From Pseudomonas sp. SG20056 (GTDB lineage: Bacteria; Pseudomonadota; Gammaproteobacteria; Pseudomonadales; Pseudomonadaceae), in the NCBI RefSeq assembly GCF_031764535.1, contig NZ_CP134499.1, positions 4,030,001-4,094,000 of the forward strand: a stretch of DNA of 64,000 nt. Direction: 5' to 3'. Below are positions 16,468 to 25,033 of the stretch, piece after piece. The notes under the pieces were generated by a model. That model was not told where the DNA came from. It ran no database searches and saw only the letters and a list, made by a program, of their open reading frames with translations. Every line of letters begins with the position of its first letter. Position 1 is the first letter of the stretch. The position numbers and the translations under genes are program-made.

Positions 16468-17430
16468 ATGAGCGTCCGCCTCGGCATTGTCATGGACCCC
16501 ATCGCCCAGATTGCCTTCAAGAAGGACAGCTCGCTGGCCATGTTGCTGGCCGCCCAAGCGCGCGGCTGGACCCTCTTCTATATGGAGCAGAAAGATCTTT
16601 ACCAGGCCAAGGGCGAAGCACGCGCTCGACTGTCAGAGCTTAGCGTATACAACGACCCACAGCGCTGGTTCGAACTGGGTAACGAGCACGATATCGCGCT
16701 AAGCGAGCTGGACGTGATCCTGATGCGCAAGGATCCGCCCTTCGATAACGAGTTTGTCTACTCCACCTACCTGCTGGAACAAGCCGAGCAAGCGGGCGTT
16801 CTGGTGGTCAACCGCCCGCAAAGTCTGCGCGACTGCAATGAAAAGTACTTTGCCACCCAGTTCAGCCAATACACTCCGCCGACCGTGGTCAGCCGTAGGG
16901 CCGACATTCTGCGCGAGTTTGCCAAAGAGCAGCGTGACATCATTCTCAAACCCCTCGATGGAATGGGCGGTTCGATGATATTTCGCCACCGCGAAGGCGA
17001 CCCCAACCTTTCCGTGATTCTCGAGACCCTGACCAACCACGGCCAGCAGCAGATCATGGCCCAAGGTTACCTGCCAGCAATCAAGGATGGTGACAAGCGC
17101 ATCCTGATGATCGACGGCGAACCAGTGCCTTATTGCCTGGCGCGCATTCCCGCGGCCGGCGAAACCCGCGGCAACCTTGCCGCCGGTGGACGCGGCGAAG
17201 CCAGACCGCTGACCGAGCGCGACCGTGAAATCGCCGCCGCCGTCGGCCCGACCCTGCGCGAGAAAGGCCTGCTGTTTGTCGGTCTGGACGTGATCGGCGA
17301 GCACCTGACCGAGATCAACGTGACCAGCCCGACCTGCATCCGCGAGATCGACGCCGCCTTCGATACGCGTATCGGTGAGCAGTTGATGGACAAGATTGCC
17401 GAGAAGCTCAATGCGCGCAGTGCTTCATAG
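16468..17430 (+). CDS. gshB: Glutathione synthetase
   Basis: GshB joins gamma-glutamylcysteine and glycine with ATP to make glutathione, in the cytosol. The 320-residue product begins MSVRLGIVMDPI and shows the prokaryotic GshB landmarks: LMRKDPPFD, NRPQSLRDCNEK, ILKPLDGMGGSMIFR (ATP-grasp glycine-rich loop), RILMIDGEPVPYCLARIPA, GNLAAGGRGEARPL, and the metal site ENVTSPT-like TEINVTSPTCIREID. ACGGAGAA precedes the ATG at 16468; the open frame extends upstream to 16381 without homology. tonB3 starts 56 bp downstream. Confidence 0.97.
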   Translation: MSVRLGIVMDPIAQIAFKKDSSLAMLLAAQARGWTLFYMEQKDLYQAKGEARARLSELSVYNDPQRWFELGNEHDIALSELDVILMRKDPPFDNEFVYSTYLLEQAEQAGVLVVNRPQSLRDCNEKYFATQFSQYTPPTVVSRRADILREFAKEQRDIILKPLDGMGGSMIFRHREGDPNLSVILETLTNHGQQQIMAQGYLPAIKDGDKRILMIDGEPVPYCLARIPAAGETRGNLAAGGRGEARPLTERDREIAAAVGPTLREKGLLFVGLDVIGEHLTEINVTSPTCIREIDAAFDTRIGEQLMDKIAEKLNARSAS

Positions 17431-17486
17431 ACTTTTCCATGCGCCCTCGGCAGACTGCGCGGCAACCTGAGCAGACCCGAAACGCG

Positions 17487-18383
17487 ATGAACGCAGCAGC
17501 CCAACTCCCTGAACTTTCCAGCGCCGGCGTACAGCCGGCGGACCGCCTGGGCTTTACTCTGTTCCTCGCTGCCGTACTGCATGCCGCGCTGATCCTCGGC
17601 CTGGGCTTTACCTTGGCCGAGCCGAGCCAGATCAGCAAAACCCTGGAAATCACCCTATCCACCTTCAAGAGTGAAGAAAAGCCCAAAGAGGCCGATTTTC
17701 TCGCCCAGGACAACCAGCAAGGCAGCGGCACCCTGGAACACAAGGCCGCACCGAAAACCACCGAGCAGGCACTGTTTCAGGACAGCGAAGTCAAGCGCAT
17801 CACCCCACCGGCCTCGCCGCAACAGCCAGCAGTACGCCAACAAGCACCAAAAGCGGCCGTCGCCACCCGCGCGCCTCAACAACAGAAAACCCCAGTCAAA
17901 CGCGAAGAAGCCAAGCCCACGCCGCAAACCCGACCAGCACCGGTGTTCGACAGCGCCCAGTTGTCGTCGGAGATCGCCAGCCTGGAAGCCGAACTGGCTC
18001 AGGAAGTTCAGCAATACGCCAAGCGGCCGAAAATCCACCGCCTCAACGCCGCCTCGACCATGCGCGACAAAGGAGCCTGGTACAAGGATGAATGGCGCAA
18101 GAAGGTTGAGCGGGTCGGTAATCTAAATTACCCCGATGAAGCACGCCGCCAGGGCATTTATGGCAGCCTGCGTCTGCTGGTGTCGATCAACCGCGACGGC
18201 ACCCTGTACGAAGTGCAGGTGCTGGAATCCTCCGGCCAGCGCCTGCTCGACCAGGCCGCCCTGCGCATCGTGCGCCTGGCCGCGCCGTTCGCCCCATTTA
18301 CCGGCGACCTGGCCGATGTCGACCGCCTGGAAATCATCCGCACCTGGCGTTTCGAGCGCGGCGACCGCCTGTCGAGCAACTGA
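17487..18383 (+). CDS. tonB3: TonB-family energy transducer (TonB3)
   Basis: The 298-residue protein has one membrane helix at about residues 20-42 (LGFTLFLAAVLHAALILGLGF), a long basic/Pro-rich periplasmic spacer and a C-terminal TonB domain (YPDEARRQGIYGSLRLLVSINRDGTLYEV to the end), which contacts outer-membrane TonB boxes. By position between gshB and algH it is the orthologue of P. aeruginosa TonB3 (PA0406), reported to be needed for twitching motility and pilus assembly, which fits its place beside the pil-chp cluster. The spacer lacks the classical EP/KP repeats. No exbB or exbD is adjacent. The ATG at 17487 is preferred over one at 17439 because the extension is unlike family members. 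Confidence 0.88.
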   Translation: MNAAAQLPELSSAGVQPADRLGFTLFLAAVLHAALILGLGFTLAEPSQISKTLEITLSTFKSEEKPKEADFLAQDNQQGSGTLEHKAAPKTTEQALFQDSEVKRITPPASPQQPAVRQQAPKAAVATRAPQQQKTPVKREEAKPTPQTRPAPVFDSAQLSSEIASLEAELAQEVQQYAKRPKIHRLNAASTMRDKGAWYKDEWRKKVERVGNLNYPDEARRQGIYGSLRLLVSINRDGTLYEVQVLESSGQRLLDQAALRIVRLAAPFAPFTGDLADVDRLEIIRTWRFERGDRLSSN

Positions 18384-18434
18384 ATCTGCGCGCACTGCTT
18401 GAGGCTTGTCGCTCGAAGCTCCAAACTAACGCCC

Positions 18435-19004
18435 ATGAAAGACGCCAGCCCCAGCTACCTCAAGCATCACTTCCTGATCGCCATGCCACACATGGCCGAT
18501 CCGCATTTCGCACAAACCGTTACCTACCTGATTGATCACAACGAACACGGCGCCATGGGCCTGGTAATCAACAAGCCCAACGGTCTCAACCTGGCTGATG
18601 TGCTGGAACAACTGCGCCCGGATGACGAACCGCCCGTGCTCTGCCAAAGCCTGCCAATCTTTACCGGCGGCCCGGTGCAGACCGATCGCGGCTTTGTCCT
18701 GCACCCCAGCGGCCCACAGTTTCAGGCCACCCTGGAGCTGGGCGAACTGGGTCTGTCGACCTCACAGGACGTGCTATTCGCCATCGCCGACGGCACAGGC
18801 CCAGAGAAATACCTGATCACCCTCGGCTATGCCGGTTGGGAAGCCGGGCAGCTGGAAGCCGAGCTGGCCGACAACGCCTGGCTGACCTGCCCGGCTGACC
18901 ACGCGATCCTCTTCGACCTGCCGTTCGACCAGCGCCTGAACGCTGCAGCTGCACGCCTGGGCGTCAATCTCAGCCTGCTCACTTCGCAAGCCGGGCACGC
19001 CTGA
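18435..19004 (+). CDS. algH: UPF0301/AlgH family protein
   Basis: AlgH/YqgE proteins are small cytosolic proteins of uncertain biochemical role; in P. aeruginosa algH was first linked to alginate regulation. The 189-residue product shows the family pattern LKHHFLIAMPHM, FAQTVTYLIDHNEHGAMGLVINKP, FTGGPVQTDRGFVLH and ITLGYAGWEAGQLEAEL. The ATG at 18435 is the conserved start. Its stop overlaps the ruvX start (TGATG), so the two are probably translationally coupled, as in many gammaproteobacteria. Confidence 0.93.
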   Translation: MKDASPSYLKHHFLIAMPHMADPHFAQTVTYLIDHNEHGAMGLVINKPNGLNLADVLEQLRPDDEPPVLCQSLPIFTGGPVQTDRGFVLHPSGPQFQATLELGELGLSTSQDVLFAIADGTGPEKYLITLGYAGWEAGQLEAELADNAWLTCPADHAILFDLPFDQRLNAAAARLGVNLSLLTSQAGHA

Positions 19005-19441
19005 TGGCCGAGGCAAAACCACTACGCCTGCTGCTGGGCTTCGATTACGGCAGCAAACAGATCGGCGTCGCGGTCGGCCAGGTGATCACCGGCCAGGCCC
19101 GCGAGCTGTGCATCCTCAAGGCGCAGAACGGCGTGCCGGACTGGCAGAAAGTTGAAGCGCTGATCAAAGAATGGCAGCCGGATGCCATCGTCGTTGGTCT
19201 GCCACTGAACATGGATGGCACAAAAAGCGAGATGAGCGAGCGCGCGGAAAAATTCGCCCGCCGCCTTAACGGCCGCTTCAACCTGCCGGTACACACCCAC
19301 GACGAACGCCTGACCACTTTTGAGGCCAAGGGCCAGCGTCTGCGCGAAGGACAAAGTGGCGGCTACCGCGAGCGCCCGGTCGATGCCATTGCTGCGGCGC
19401 TGCTGCTGCAAGGCTGGCTCGAAGAAAATTGCCTGGGCTAA
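19004..19441 (+). CDS. ruvX: Holliday junction resolvase-like protein RuvX/YqgF
   Basis: YqgF/RuvX is an RNase H-fold nuclease thought to process pre-16S rRNA 5' ends. The 145-residue product keeps the catalytic acidic motif [25 protein letters not shown], the second acidic site HTHDERLTT and the C-terminal [18 protein letters not shown]. Its start overlaps the algH stop by one base and pyrR follows after 22 bp, giving a compact algH-ruvX-pyrR-pyrB-pyrC' operon. Confidence 0.93.
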   Translation: MAEAKPLRLLLGFDYGSKQIGVAVGQVITGQARELCILKAQNGVPDWQKVEALIKEWQPDAIVVGLPLNMDGTKSEMSERAEKFARRLNGRFNLPVHTHDERLTTFEAKGQRLREGQSGGYRERPVDAIAAALLLQGWLEENCLG

Positions 19442-19463
19442 GCCCGCACCAAGGAGTTTTGCC

Positions 19464-19970
19464 ATGCATTTGCCCACACCCGCCGACCTGCTGCCGCAAA
19501 TGGCCGCTGCGCTCAACCAGCACCTGAACAGCCGACAGATCAGCGAGCCGCGCTTTATCGGCATCCGCACCGGCGGTGTCTGGGTCGCCCAGGCGCTGCT
19601 GGAAGCCTTGGGCCGCGACGACGCACTGGGCATTCTCGATGTGTCCTTCTACCGTGACGACTTCACCCAGAACGGTCTGCACCCGCAGGTGCAACCGTCC
19701 GAGCTGCCATTCGAAATCGAAGGCCAGCACCTGGTGCTGATCGATGACGTACTGATGAGCGGCCGTACCATCCGCGCCGCGCTCAATGAACTGTTCGATT
19801 ACGGCCGCCCGGCCAGCGTGACTCTGGTCAGCCTGCTCGACCTGAACGCCCGCGAGCTGCCGATCCGCCCGGACGTGGTCGGTGCCACCCTGTCGCTAGC
19901 CGCGGATCAGCGGGTAAAATTGTCCGGTCCCACGCCGCTGACCCTCGAACTCCAGACGCTTGCCCACTGA
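19464..19970 (+). CDS. pyrR: Bifunctional pyr operon regulator / uracil phosphoribosyltransferase
   Basis: PyrR belongs to the type I phosphoribosyltransferase fold and can convert uracil plus PRPP to UMP; in Pseudomonas it is associated with control of pyrimidine genes. The 168-residue product shows [14 protein letters not shown], the PRPP loop [19 protein letters not shown] and the substrate-flap DVSFYRDDF region. AAGGAG precedes the ATG at 19464. It directly precedes pyrB (10 bp). I see no clear PyrR-binding attenuator upstream, so whether it acts on RNA here is open. Confidence 0.93.
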   Translation: MHLPTPADLLPQMAAALNQHLNSRQISEPRFIGIRTGGVWVAQALLEALGRDDALGILDVSFYRDDFTQNGLHPQVQPSELPFEIEGQHLVLIDDVLMSGRTIRAALNELFDYGRPASVTLVSLLDLNARELPIRPDVVGATLSLAADQRVKLSGPTPLTLELQTLAH

Positions 19971-19980
19971 GACTCGCCAG

Positions 19981-20991
19981 ATGACGACCATAGCCGCCAA
20001 GCGCCCGCTGCAGCTGAATGACCAAGGCCAACTGCGCCACTTCCTGTCCCTCGACGGCCTGCCGCGCGAGCTGCTGACGGAAATCCTCGACACCGCCGAC
20101 TCCTTCCTCGAAGTCGGCGCCCGTGCGGTGAAGAAAGTCCCGCTGCTGCGCGGCAAGACTGTGTGCAACGTGTTCTTCGAGAACTCCACACGCACCCGCA
20201 CCACCTTCGAACTGGCCGCCCAGCGCCTGTCCGCGGACGTGATCAGCCTGAACGTGTCGACCAGCTCGACCAGCAAGGGCGAAACGCTGTTCGACACCCT
20301 GCGCAACCTCGAAGCCATGGCCGCCGACATCTTCGTAGTGCGCCATGCTGATTCCGGCGCTGCACACTTTATCGCCGAGCACGTGTGCCCCAACCTGGCG
20401 ATCATCAACGGCGGCGACGGCCGTCACGCCCACCCGACTCAGGGCATGCTCGACATGCTGACCATCCGCCGGCACAAGGGCAGCTTCGAGAACCTCTCGG
20501 TAGCCATCGTCGGCGACATCCTGCATTCGCGGGTAGCCCGCTCGAATATGCTTGCGCTGAAAACCCTGGGCTGCCCGGACATTCGCGTAATCGCGCCGAA
20601 AACCCTGCTGCCGGTCGGCATCGAGCAATACGGCGTGACCGTCTACAGCGACATGACCGCCGGCCTCAAGGACGTCGACGTGGTGATCATGCTGCGCCTG
20701 CAGCGCGAGCGCATGACCGGCGGCCTGCTGCCCAGCGAAGGCGAGTTCTATCGCCTGTTCGGCCTCACCGAAGAACGCCTCAAACTGGCCAAGCCGGATG
20801 CCCTGGTGATGCACCCAGGCCCGATCAACCGCGGCGTGGAGATTGAGTCGGCAGTGGCCGACGGCCCGCAGTCGGTGATTCTCAACCAGGTCACCTACGG
20901 TATCGCCATCCGCATGGCGGTGCTGTCCATGGCCATGAGCGGGCAGACCGCGCAGCGCCAACTCAATCAAGATGCCGAGGAGCAGAACTGA
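19981..20991 (+). CDS. pyrB: Aspartate carbamoyltransferase catalytic subunit
   Basis: PyrB condenses carbamoyl phosphate with aspartate, the committed step of pyrimidine synthesis. The 336-residue product has the carbamoyl-phosphate motif [15 protein letters not shown], the 80s-loop segment SSTSKGET, and the aspartate-domain motifs [19 protein letters not shown] and LRLQRER followed by [13 protein letters not shown]. In pseudomonads ATCase is a dodecamer of PyrB with the inactive dihydroorotase PyrC', and pyrC' overlaps here by one base (TGATG). No regulatory subunit gene (pyrI) is present, as expected for this class. Confidence 0.97.
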   Translation: MTTIAAKRPLQLNDQGQLRHFLSLDGLPRELLTEILDTADSFLEVGARAVKKVPLLRGKTVCNVFFENSTRTRTTFELAAQRLSADVISLNVSTSSTSKGETLFDTLRNLEAMAADIFVVRHADSGAAHFIAEHVCPNLAIINGGDGRHAHPTQGMLDMLTIRRHKGSFENLSVAIVGDILHSRVARSNMLALKTLGCPDIRVIAPKTLLPVGIEQYGVTVYSDMTAGLKDVDVVIMLRLQRERMTGGLLPSEGEFYRLFGLTEERLKLAKPDALVMHPGPINRGVEIESAVADGPQSVILNQVTYGIAIRMAVLSMAMSGQTAQRQLNQDAEEQN

Positions 20992-22262
20992 TGCGTATCC
21001 GTATCCTCGGAGCCCGCGTGATCGACCCCAGCAGCGGCTTCGATCAGCAGACTGATCTGTACATCGAAGGCGGCAAAGTTGTCGCCATCGGCCAGGCACC
21101 CGCCAGCTTCGTCGCCGAGCAGAGCATCGAGGCCCAGGGCCTGGTTGCCGCGCCTGGCCTGGTCGACCTTAACGTCGCCCTGCGCGAACCGGGCTATAGC
21201 CGCAAAGGCAGCATCGCCACGGAAACCCTGGCCGCAGCCGCAGGTGGCGTGACCAGCCTCTGCTGCCCGCCGTTTACCAAACCGGTGCTGGATACTCCGG
21301 CCGTGGCCGAGCTGATCCTCGATCGCGCCCGCGAAGCCGGGCATACCAAGGTGTTCCCGATTGGTGCGTTGAGCAAAGGCCTGGAAGGCGAGCAGCTGGC
21401 CGAACTGGTTGCCCTGCGTGACGCCGGTTGCGTGGCCTTCGGCAATGGCCTGGACAGCTTCCGCAATAACCGCACCCTGCGCCGCGCCCTGGAATATGCA
21501 GCGACCTTCGACCTGACGGTGATCTTCCATTCCCAAGATCACGACCTCGCCGAAGGCGGCCTGGCGCACGAAGGCGCCACCGCCAGCTTCCTCGGCCTGC
21601 CGGGCATTCCGGAAAGCGCCGAGACGGTGGCTTTGGCTCGCGACCTGCTGCTGGTCGAGCAGACCGGCGTGCGCGCGCACTTCAGCCAGCTGACCAGCGC
21701 GCGCGGTGCCCAGCTGATCGCCGACGCCCAGGCCCGTGGCCTGCCGGTCACCGCCGACGTAGCGTTGTATCAACTGATCCTCACCGATGAGGCACTTGGC
21801 GACTTCTCCAGCCTGTACCACGTGCAACCGCCGCTGCGCACCGCTGCCGACCGTGACGGTCTGCGCGCGGCGGTAAAGAGCGGGGTAATCTCGGCGATTG
21901 CCAGCCACCATCAGCCGCACGAGCGTGACGCCAAACTGGCCCCCTTCGGAGCCACAGAGCCCGGTATCAGCAGCGTACAACTGTTACTGCCTCTGGCCAT
22001 GAGCCTGGTGCAGGATGGCCTGCTAGACCTGCCCACCCTGCTCGCTCGCCTAAGCAGTGGTCCGGCGCAAGCGCTGCGCCTGCCGGCTGGCAACCTGAGC
22101 GTGGGTGCAGCCGCCGACTTGCTGCTGTTTGATCCTCAAGCATCGACCCTGGCTGGCGAGACCTGGTATTCGAAAGGTGCCAACTGTCCCTTTATCGGCC
22201 ACTGCCTGCCGGGCGCCGTGCGTTACACCTTGGTAGACGGGCATATCAGCTACAAAGCCTGA
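20991..22262 (+). CDS. pyrC': Inactive dihydroorotase-like subunit of ATCase (PyrC')
   Basis: The 423-residue product is an amidohydrolase-fold dihydroorotase homologue, but the metal-binding DxHxH motif at the start of the barrel reads DLNVALREPG: both histidines are replaced by Asn and Ala. This matches the pseudo-dihydroorotase of Pseudomonas, which is needed for assembly of the ATCase dodecamer rather than catalysis. Later landmarks are kept in part (FHSQDHDL, ASHHQPHERDAKLAPFGATEPG, LLFDP). The gene is coupled to pyrB by a TGATG overlap. A true catalytic pyrC should lie elsewhere. Confidence 0.93.
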   Translation: MRIRILGARVIDPSSGFDQQTDLYIEGGKVVAIGQAPASFVAEQSIEAQGLVAAPGLVDLNVALREPGYSRKGSIATETLAAAAGGVTSLCCPPFTKPVLDTPAVAELILDRAREAGHTKVFPIGALSKGLEGEQLAELVALRDAGCVAFGNGLDSFRNNRTLRRALEYAATFDLTVIFHSQDHDLAEGGLAHEGATASFLGLPGIPESAETVALARDLLLVEQTGVRAHFSQLTSARGAQLIADAQARGLPVTADVALYQLILTDEALGDFSSLYHVQPPLRTAADRDGLRAAVKSGVISAIASHHQPHERDAKLAPFGATEPGISSVQLLLPLAMSLVQDGLLDLPTLLARLSSGPAQALRLPAGNLSVGAAADLLLFDPQASTLAGETWYSKGANCPFIGHCLPGAVRYTLVDGHISYKA

Positions 22263-22346
22263 TTCATCGCCGCATAAAAATCGCCGGGAACGATGTTTGA
22301 CGTCGCGCAGCGAGGGCCCGCAGGGTGATCGCCATGGATGGCAGAG

Positions 22347-22381
22347 CATAAAAAAGCCCGCCAATAGGCGGGCTTTTTTAT
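22347..22381. terminator. Bidirectional terminator between pyrC' and the TM2 gene
   Basis: AAAAAAGCCCGCC, an AATA loop and GGCGGGCTTTTTTA form a strong G+C stem with A and T runs, placed between two convergent genes. Confidence 0.92.
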
Positions 22382-22390
22382 GCCTGAACC

Positions 22391-22789
22391 TTAACCGCGC
22401 TCAGCGTTCTTGATCGACACCTGGGTATTCAGTGTCCAGAAGTCATACAGCACCCCGAGCAAGAACAGACCACCGGTAAACAGGTAGATGATCCCGGTGA
22501 TCCACTTGCCCTGGTACATGCGGTGCACACCGAAAATGCCGAGGAAGGTCAGCAGAATCCAGGCAACGTTGTAGTCGGTGTCACCAGCGGTAAAACGCAG
22601 ATCGGCCTCGCGATCCATCGCTGGGATCAGAAACAGGTCGACGATCCAGCCAATAAACAGCAGACCGAAGGTGAAAAACCAGATGGTGCCGGTCACCGGC
22701 TTGCCGTAATAGAAACGGTGCGCGCCGAGAAAACCGAAAATCCACAGCAGATAACCGATAAGTTTGCTGTGCGTGTCCTGTCGCTGCAT
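22391..22789 (-). CDS. TM2-domain membrane protein
   Basis: The 132-residue product contains two tandem TM2-type hairpins, each with the signature FLGAHRFYYGK/FGVHRMYQGK followed by a hydrophobic helix pair (GTIWFFTFGLLFIGWIVDLFLI and GIIYLFTGGLFLLGVLYDF). Four membrane segments are predicted. The biochemical role of such proteins is not established. AGGAGG lies upstream of the ATG at 22789, which I prefer over 22828. It is divergent from the radical-SAM gene, and the LexA box between them could in principle affect both. Confidence 0.85.
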   Translation of the reverse strand: MQRQDTHSKLIGYLLWIFGFLGAHRFYYGKPVTGTIWFFTFGLLFIGWIVDLFLIPAMDREADLRFTAGDTDYNVAWILLTFLGIFGVHRMYQGKWITGIIYLFTGGLFLLGVLYDFWTLNTQVSIKNAERG

Positions 22790-22911
22790 GGGTGTGCCTC
22801 CTGATGGCTGGTAACGCTTTGACGCCACACTCTACGCAAGGTTCGCCGCTGGGGAAATCCGCCATGCTCCCGTCATATCAACGCTTGATGCCAGCCGTCG
22901 ATTGCTAAATA

Positions 22912-22927
22912 CTGTATGCATAAACAG
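22912..22927. promoter_or_regulatory. LexA (SOS) box upstream of the radical-SAM repair gene
   Basis: CTG-TATGCATAAA-CAG has the exact CTG-N10-CAG spacing and the AT-rich interior of the gammaproteobacterial LexA consensus. It ends 16 bp before the radical-SAM ATG (22944), where a bound repressor would block initiation. No other such box was noticed in this window. Confidence 0.75.
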
Positions 22928-22943
22928 TTAAGCAGGCAGCATC

Positions 22944-24155
22944 ATGCAGCTGATCGAAAAACTCACCGTCCTCGCCGACGCCGCCAAGTACGACGCCTCC
23001 TGCGCCAGCAGCGGCGCGCCAAACCGCAGCTCCAAGGGCAAGAGCGGCATCGGCTCGACCAACGGCATGGGCATTTGCCACAGCTTTACCCCGGACGGTC
23101 GCTGCGTAGCCTTGCTGAAAATCCTGCTGACCAATTTCTGCCTGTATGACTGCCAGTACTGCGTCAACCGCCGCTCCAGCGATGTACCGCGCGCGCGTTT
23201 CACCCCCGAAGAAGTGGTCACCCTGACCCTGGATTTTTACAAGCGCAATTGCATCAGCGGGCTGTTTCTTAGCTCGGGAATCATTCGCTCAGCCGACTAC
23301 ACCATGGAGCAGCTGGTCCGTGTCGCCAAGCTGCTACGTGAAGAGCATGAATTCCGTGGCTATATCCACCTCAAGACCATTCCCGACGCCGACCCGCTAC
23401 TGATCGCCGAAGCCGGCCGTTATGCCGATCGCCTCAGTGTGAATATCGAACTGCCCACCGAAAGCAGCCTGATCCGCCTGGCCCCGGAAAAGCAGGTGCG
23501 CACCATCAAGCAGGCCATGCACTCGATCCATCAGGGTGAGAGCGAGGCCCGCGCAGAAATACGTGCGCCGCGCTTCGCTCCTGCCGGCCAGAGCACGCAG
23601 ATGATCATTGGCGCCGATGCCACCGACGACAGCACCATTTTGCACACCGCCGCCTCGCTCTACGGCAACTACCGCCTGCGTCGGGTGTATTACTCGGCGT
23701 TCAGCCCGATCCCGCAAAGCCCGAATACCGTGCCCTTTGAAGCGCCACCCTTGCTACGCGAGCACCGCCTGTATCAAGCCGACTTCCTGCTGCGCGGCTA
23801 CGGATTCGAGGTGGGTGAGTTGCTCAGCGGCCCTGGCAACCTGGCGCTGGATATCGACCCGAAACTGGCCTGGGCGCTGAACAACCGTGAGCACTTCCCC
23901 GTCGACCTCAATCGCGCCGAACCGGCAATGATCGCCCGCGTGCCGGGTATCGGCGTGCTCAGTGCCAAGCGCCTGGTCGCCCTGCGCCGACAGAAACGCA
24001 TTCGTTTCGACGACCTGACACGCCTGCGCTGCGCGCTGGAAAAGGCCAAGCCTTTTATCGTCACCCAGGACTATCGCCCACTGCAGGCCAGCCGCGAATC
24101 CCTGCTGCTGCGCCAGCAACTCAGCGAAACGCCGGCACAGATGGCGCTGTGGTAA
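22944..24155 (+). CDS. Putative DNA modification/repair radical SAM protein
   Basis: The 403-residue product has the radical SAM cysteine motif CLYDCQYC (near residue 70), then strands and loops typical of the fold (FLSSGIIRSADYTMEQLV, GYIHLKTIPDADP, LSVNIELPTES). The C-terminus has a helix-hairpin-helix DNA-binding segment (NRAEPAMIARVPGIGVLSAKRLVALRR, given here only by position near residues 325-350). Together with the next gene it forms a recurring pair often annotated as linked to uracil-DNA glycosylase. The LexA box just upstream supports a DNA-damage role. The exact reaction is unknown. The stop at 24155 overlaps the downstream start. Confidence 0.87.
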   Translation: MQLIEKLTVLADAAKYDASCASSGAPNRSSKGKSGIGSTNGMGICHSFTPDGRCVALLKILLTNFCLYDCQYCVNRRSSDVPRARFTPEEVVTLTLDFYKRNCISGLFLSSGIIRSADYTMEQLVRVAKLLREEHEFRGYIHLKTIPDADPLLIAEAGRYADRLSVNIELPTESSLIRLAPEKQVRTIKQAMHSIHQGESEARAEIRAPRFAPAGQSTQMIIGADATDDSTILHTAASLYGNYRLRRVYYSAFSPIPQSPNTVPFEAPPLLREHRLYQADFLLRGYGFEVGELLSGPGNLALDIDPKLAWALNNREHFPVDLNRAEPAMIARVPGIGVLSAKRLVALRRQKRIRFDDLTRLRCALEKAKPFIVTQDYRPLQASRESLLLRQQLSETPAQMALW

Positions 24156-25033
24156 TGCACAGCGCGCCATTCGACGGCAGCTTTGCCGGCTGGCGAGAAG
24201 TCGCCAGAAGCCTGATACAACAGGGCGTGCCACCGCATCAGATTACCTGGCTGACGGACGACGACAGTGGTGGGCTGTTCGACCACGCACCAGCACCCAA
24301 CAACGCACCACCCGTGACACCGCCACTGCGTATCCCCAAACAGCTGCTAGAACTGCTGCAAAGCGCTGCACGCTTTCGCGTCGAGGATCGCTGGAGCCTG
24401 CTCTATCGGATTCTCTGGCGAGTCGCTCAAGGCGACCGCGCCGCCATGCTGCCGGGAGACATCGATGGCAGCCAGCTGCATAAACGGCTAAAAGCGGTGC
24501 GCCGCGAAGCCCACCACCTGCATGCCTTTCTGCGTTTTCACCCGCGCCCCGAAGACGCCGAAGGCCCACAGCTGGTGGCCTGGCACGAACCGGCCCATGA
24601 CATCCTCGCCAGTGCCAGCGGGCATTTTGCCGAACGCCTGGGGCGAACCACCTGGTTGATTGCCACACCGGATGACGGCGTGTATTGGGATGGCCAGCGC
24701 CTGCATTACCAGCGCCCCTGCCCGAGTGAGTGGCAACGCATGGCGCAAACGCCCGAGGATACGGGGGAAGCCTTGTGGCTGGCGTATTACGGCAGCACGT
24801 TCAACCCTGCGCGGCTCAACCGCAGCGCACTGGAAACCAGCATGCCGGTGCGCTTCTGGAGAAACCTCCCGGAAGGCCCGCTGATCCCGCAACTGATGAG
24901 CCAGGCCCGCGCCGGCGCGCAACGCGATGGCCAAGCGGAAGCGGTGTCGCGCCAGGGCGGCAAACGCATTCGCCGCACCAGCGCGCCACAGCCAGCAGTC
25001 AGCGGAAGCGCCGACCCGGATCTTCTTCGCTGA
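24155..25033 (+). CDS. DUF4130 / TIGR03915-type DNA-metabolism protein
   Basis: The product (about 292 residues) contains the DUF4130 pattern: FDGSFAGWREVAR, RRFRVEDRWSLLYRILWRV-like segment, and LHKRLKAVRREAHHLHAFLRFHP, WHEPAHDILASASGHFAERLG, and WLAYYGSTFNPARLN. In some bacteria this domain is fused to a UdgX-type uracil-DNA glycosylase; here it stands alone. Its partner upstream is the radical-SAM protein, and the two probably form one SOS-controlled transcript. ATG codons at 24149 and 24155 are both possible. The basic, Ser/Ala-rich C-terminus runs about 35 bp into the convergent pilU gene. Confidence 0.82.
   Translation: MHSAPFDGSFAGWREVARSLIQQGVPPHQITWLTDDDSGGLFDHAPAPNNAPPVTPPLRIPKQLLELLQSAARFRVEDRWSLLYRILWRVAQGDRAAMLPGDIDGSQLHKRLKAVRREAHHLHAFLRFHPRPEDAEGPQLVAWHEPAHDILASASGHFAERLGRTTWLIATPDDGVYWDGQRLHYQRPCPSEWQRMAQTPEDTGEALWLAYYGSTFNPARLNRSALETSMPVRFWRNLPEGPLIPQLMSQARAGAQRDGQAEAVSRQGGKRIRRTSAPQPAVSGSADPDLLR

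Noticed and set aside
19828-21099. 423-codon open frame on the minus strand opposite pyrR/pyrB
   Set aside because: It is antisense to pyrB, whose protein is unmistakable, and its product has the composition of a GC-rich shadow frame with no recognisable domain.
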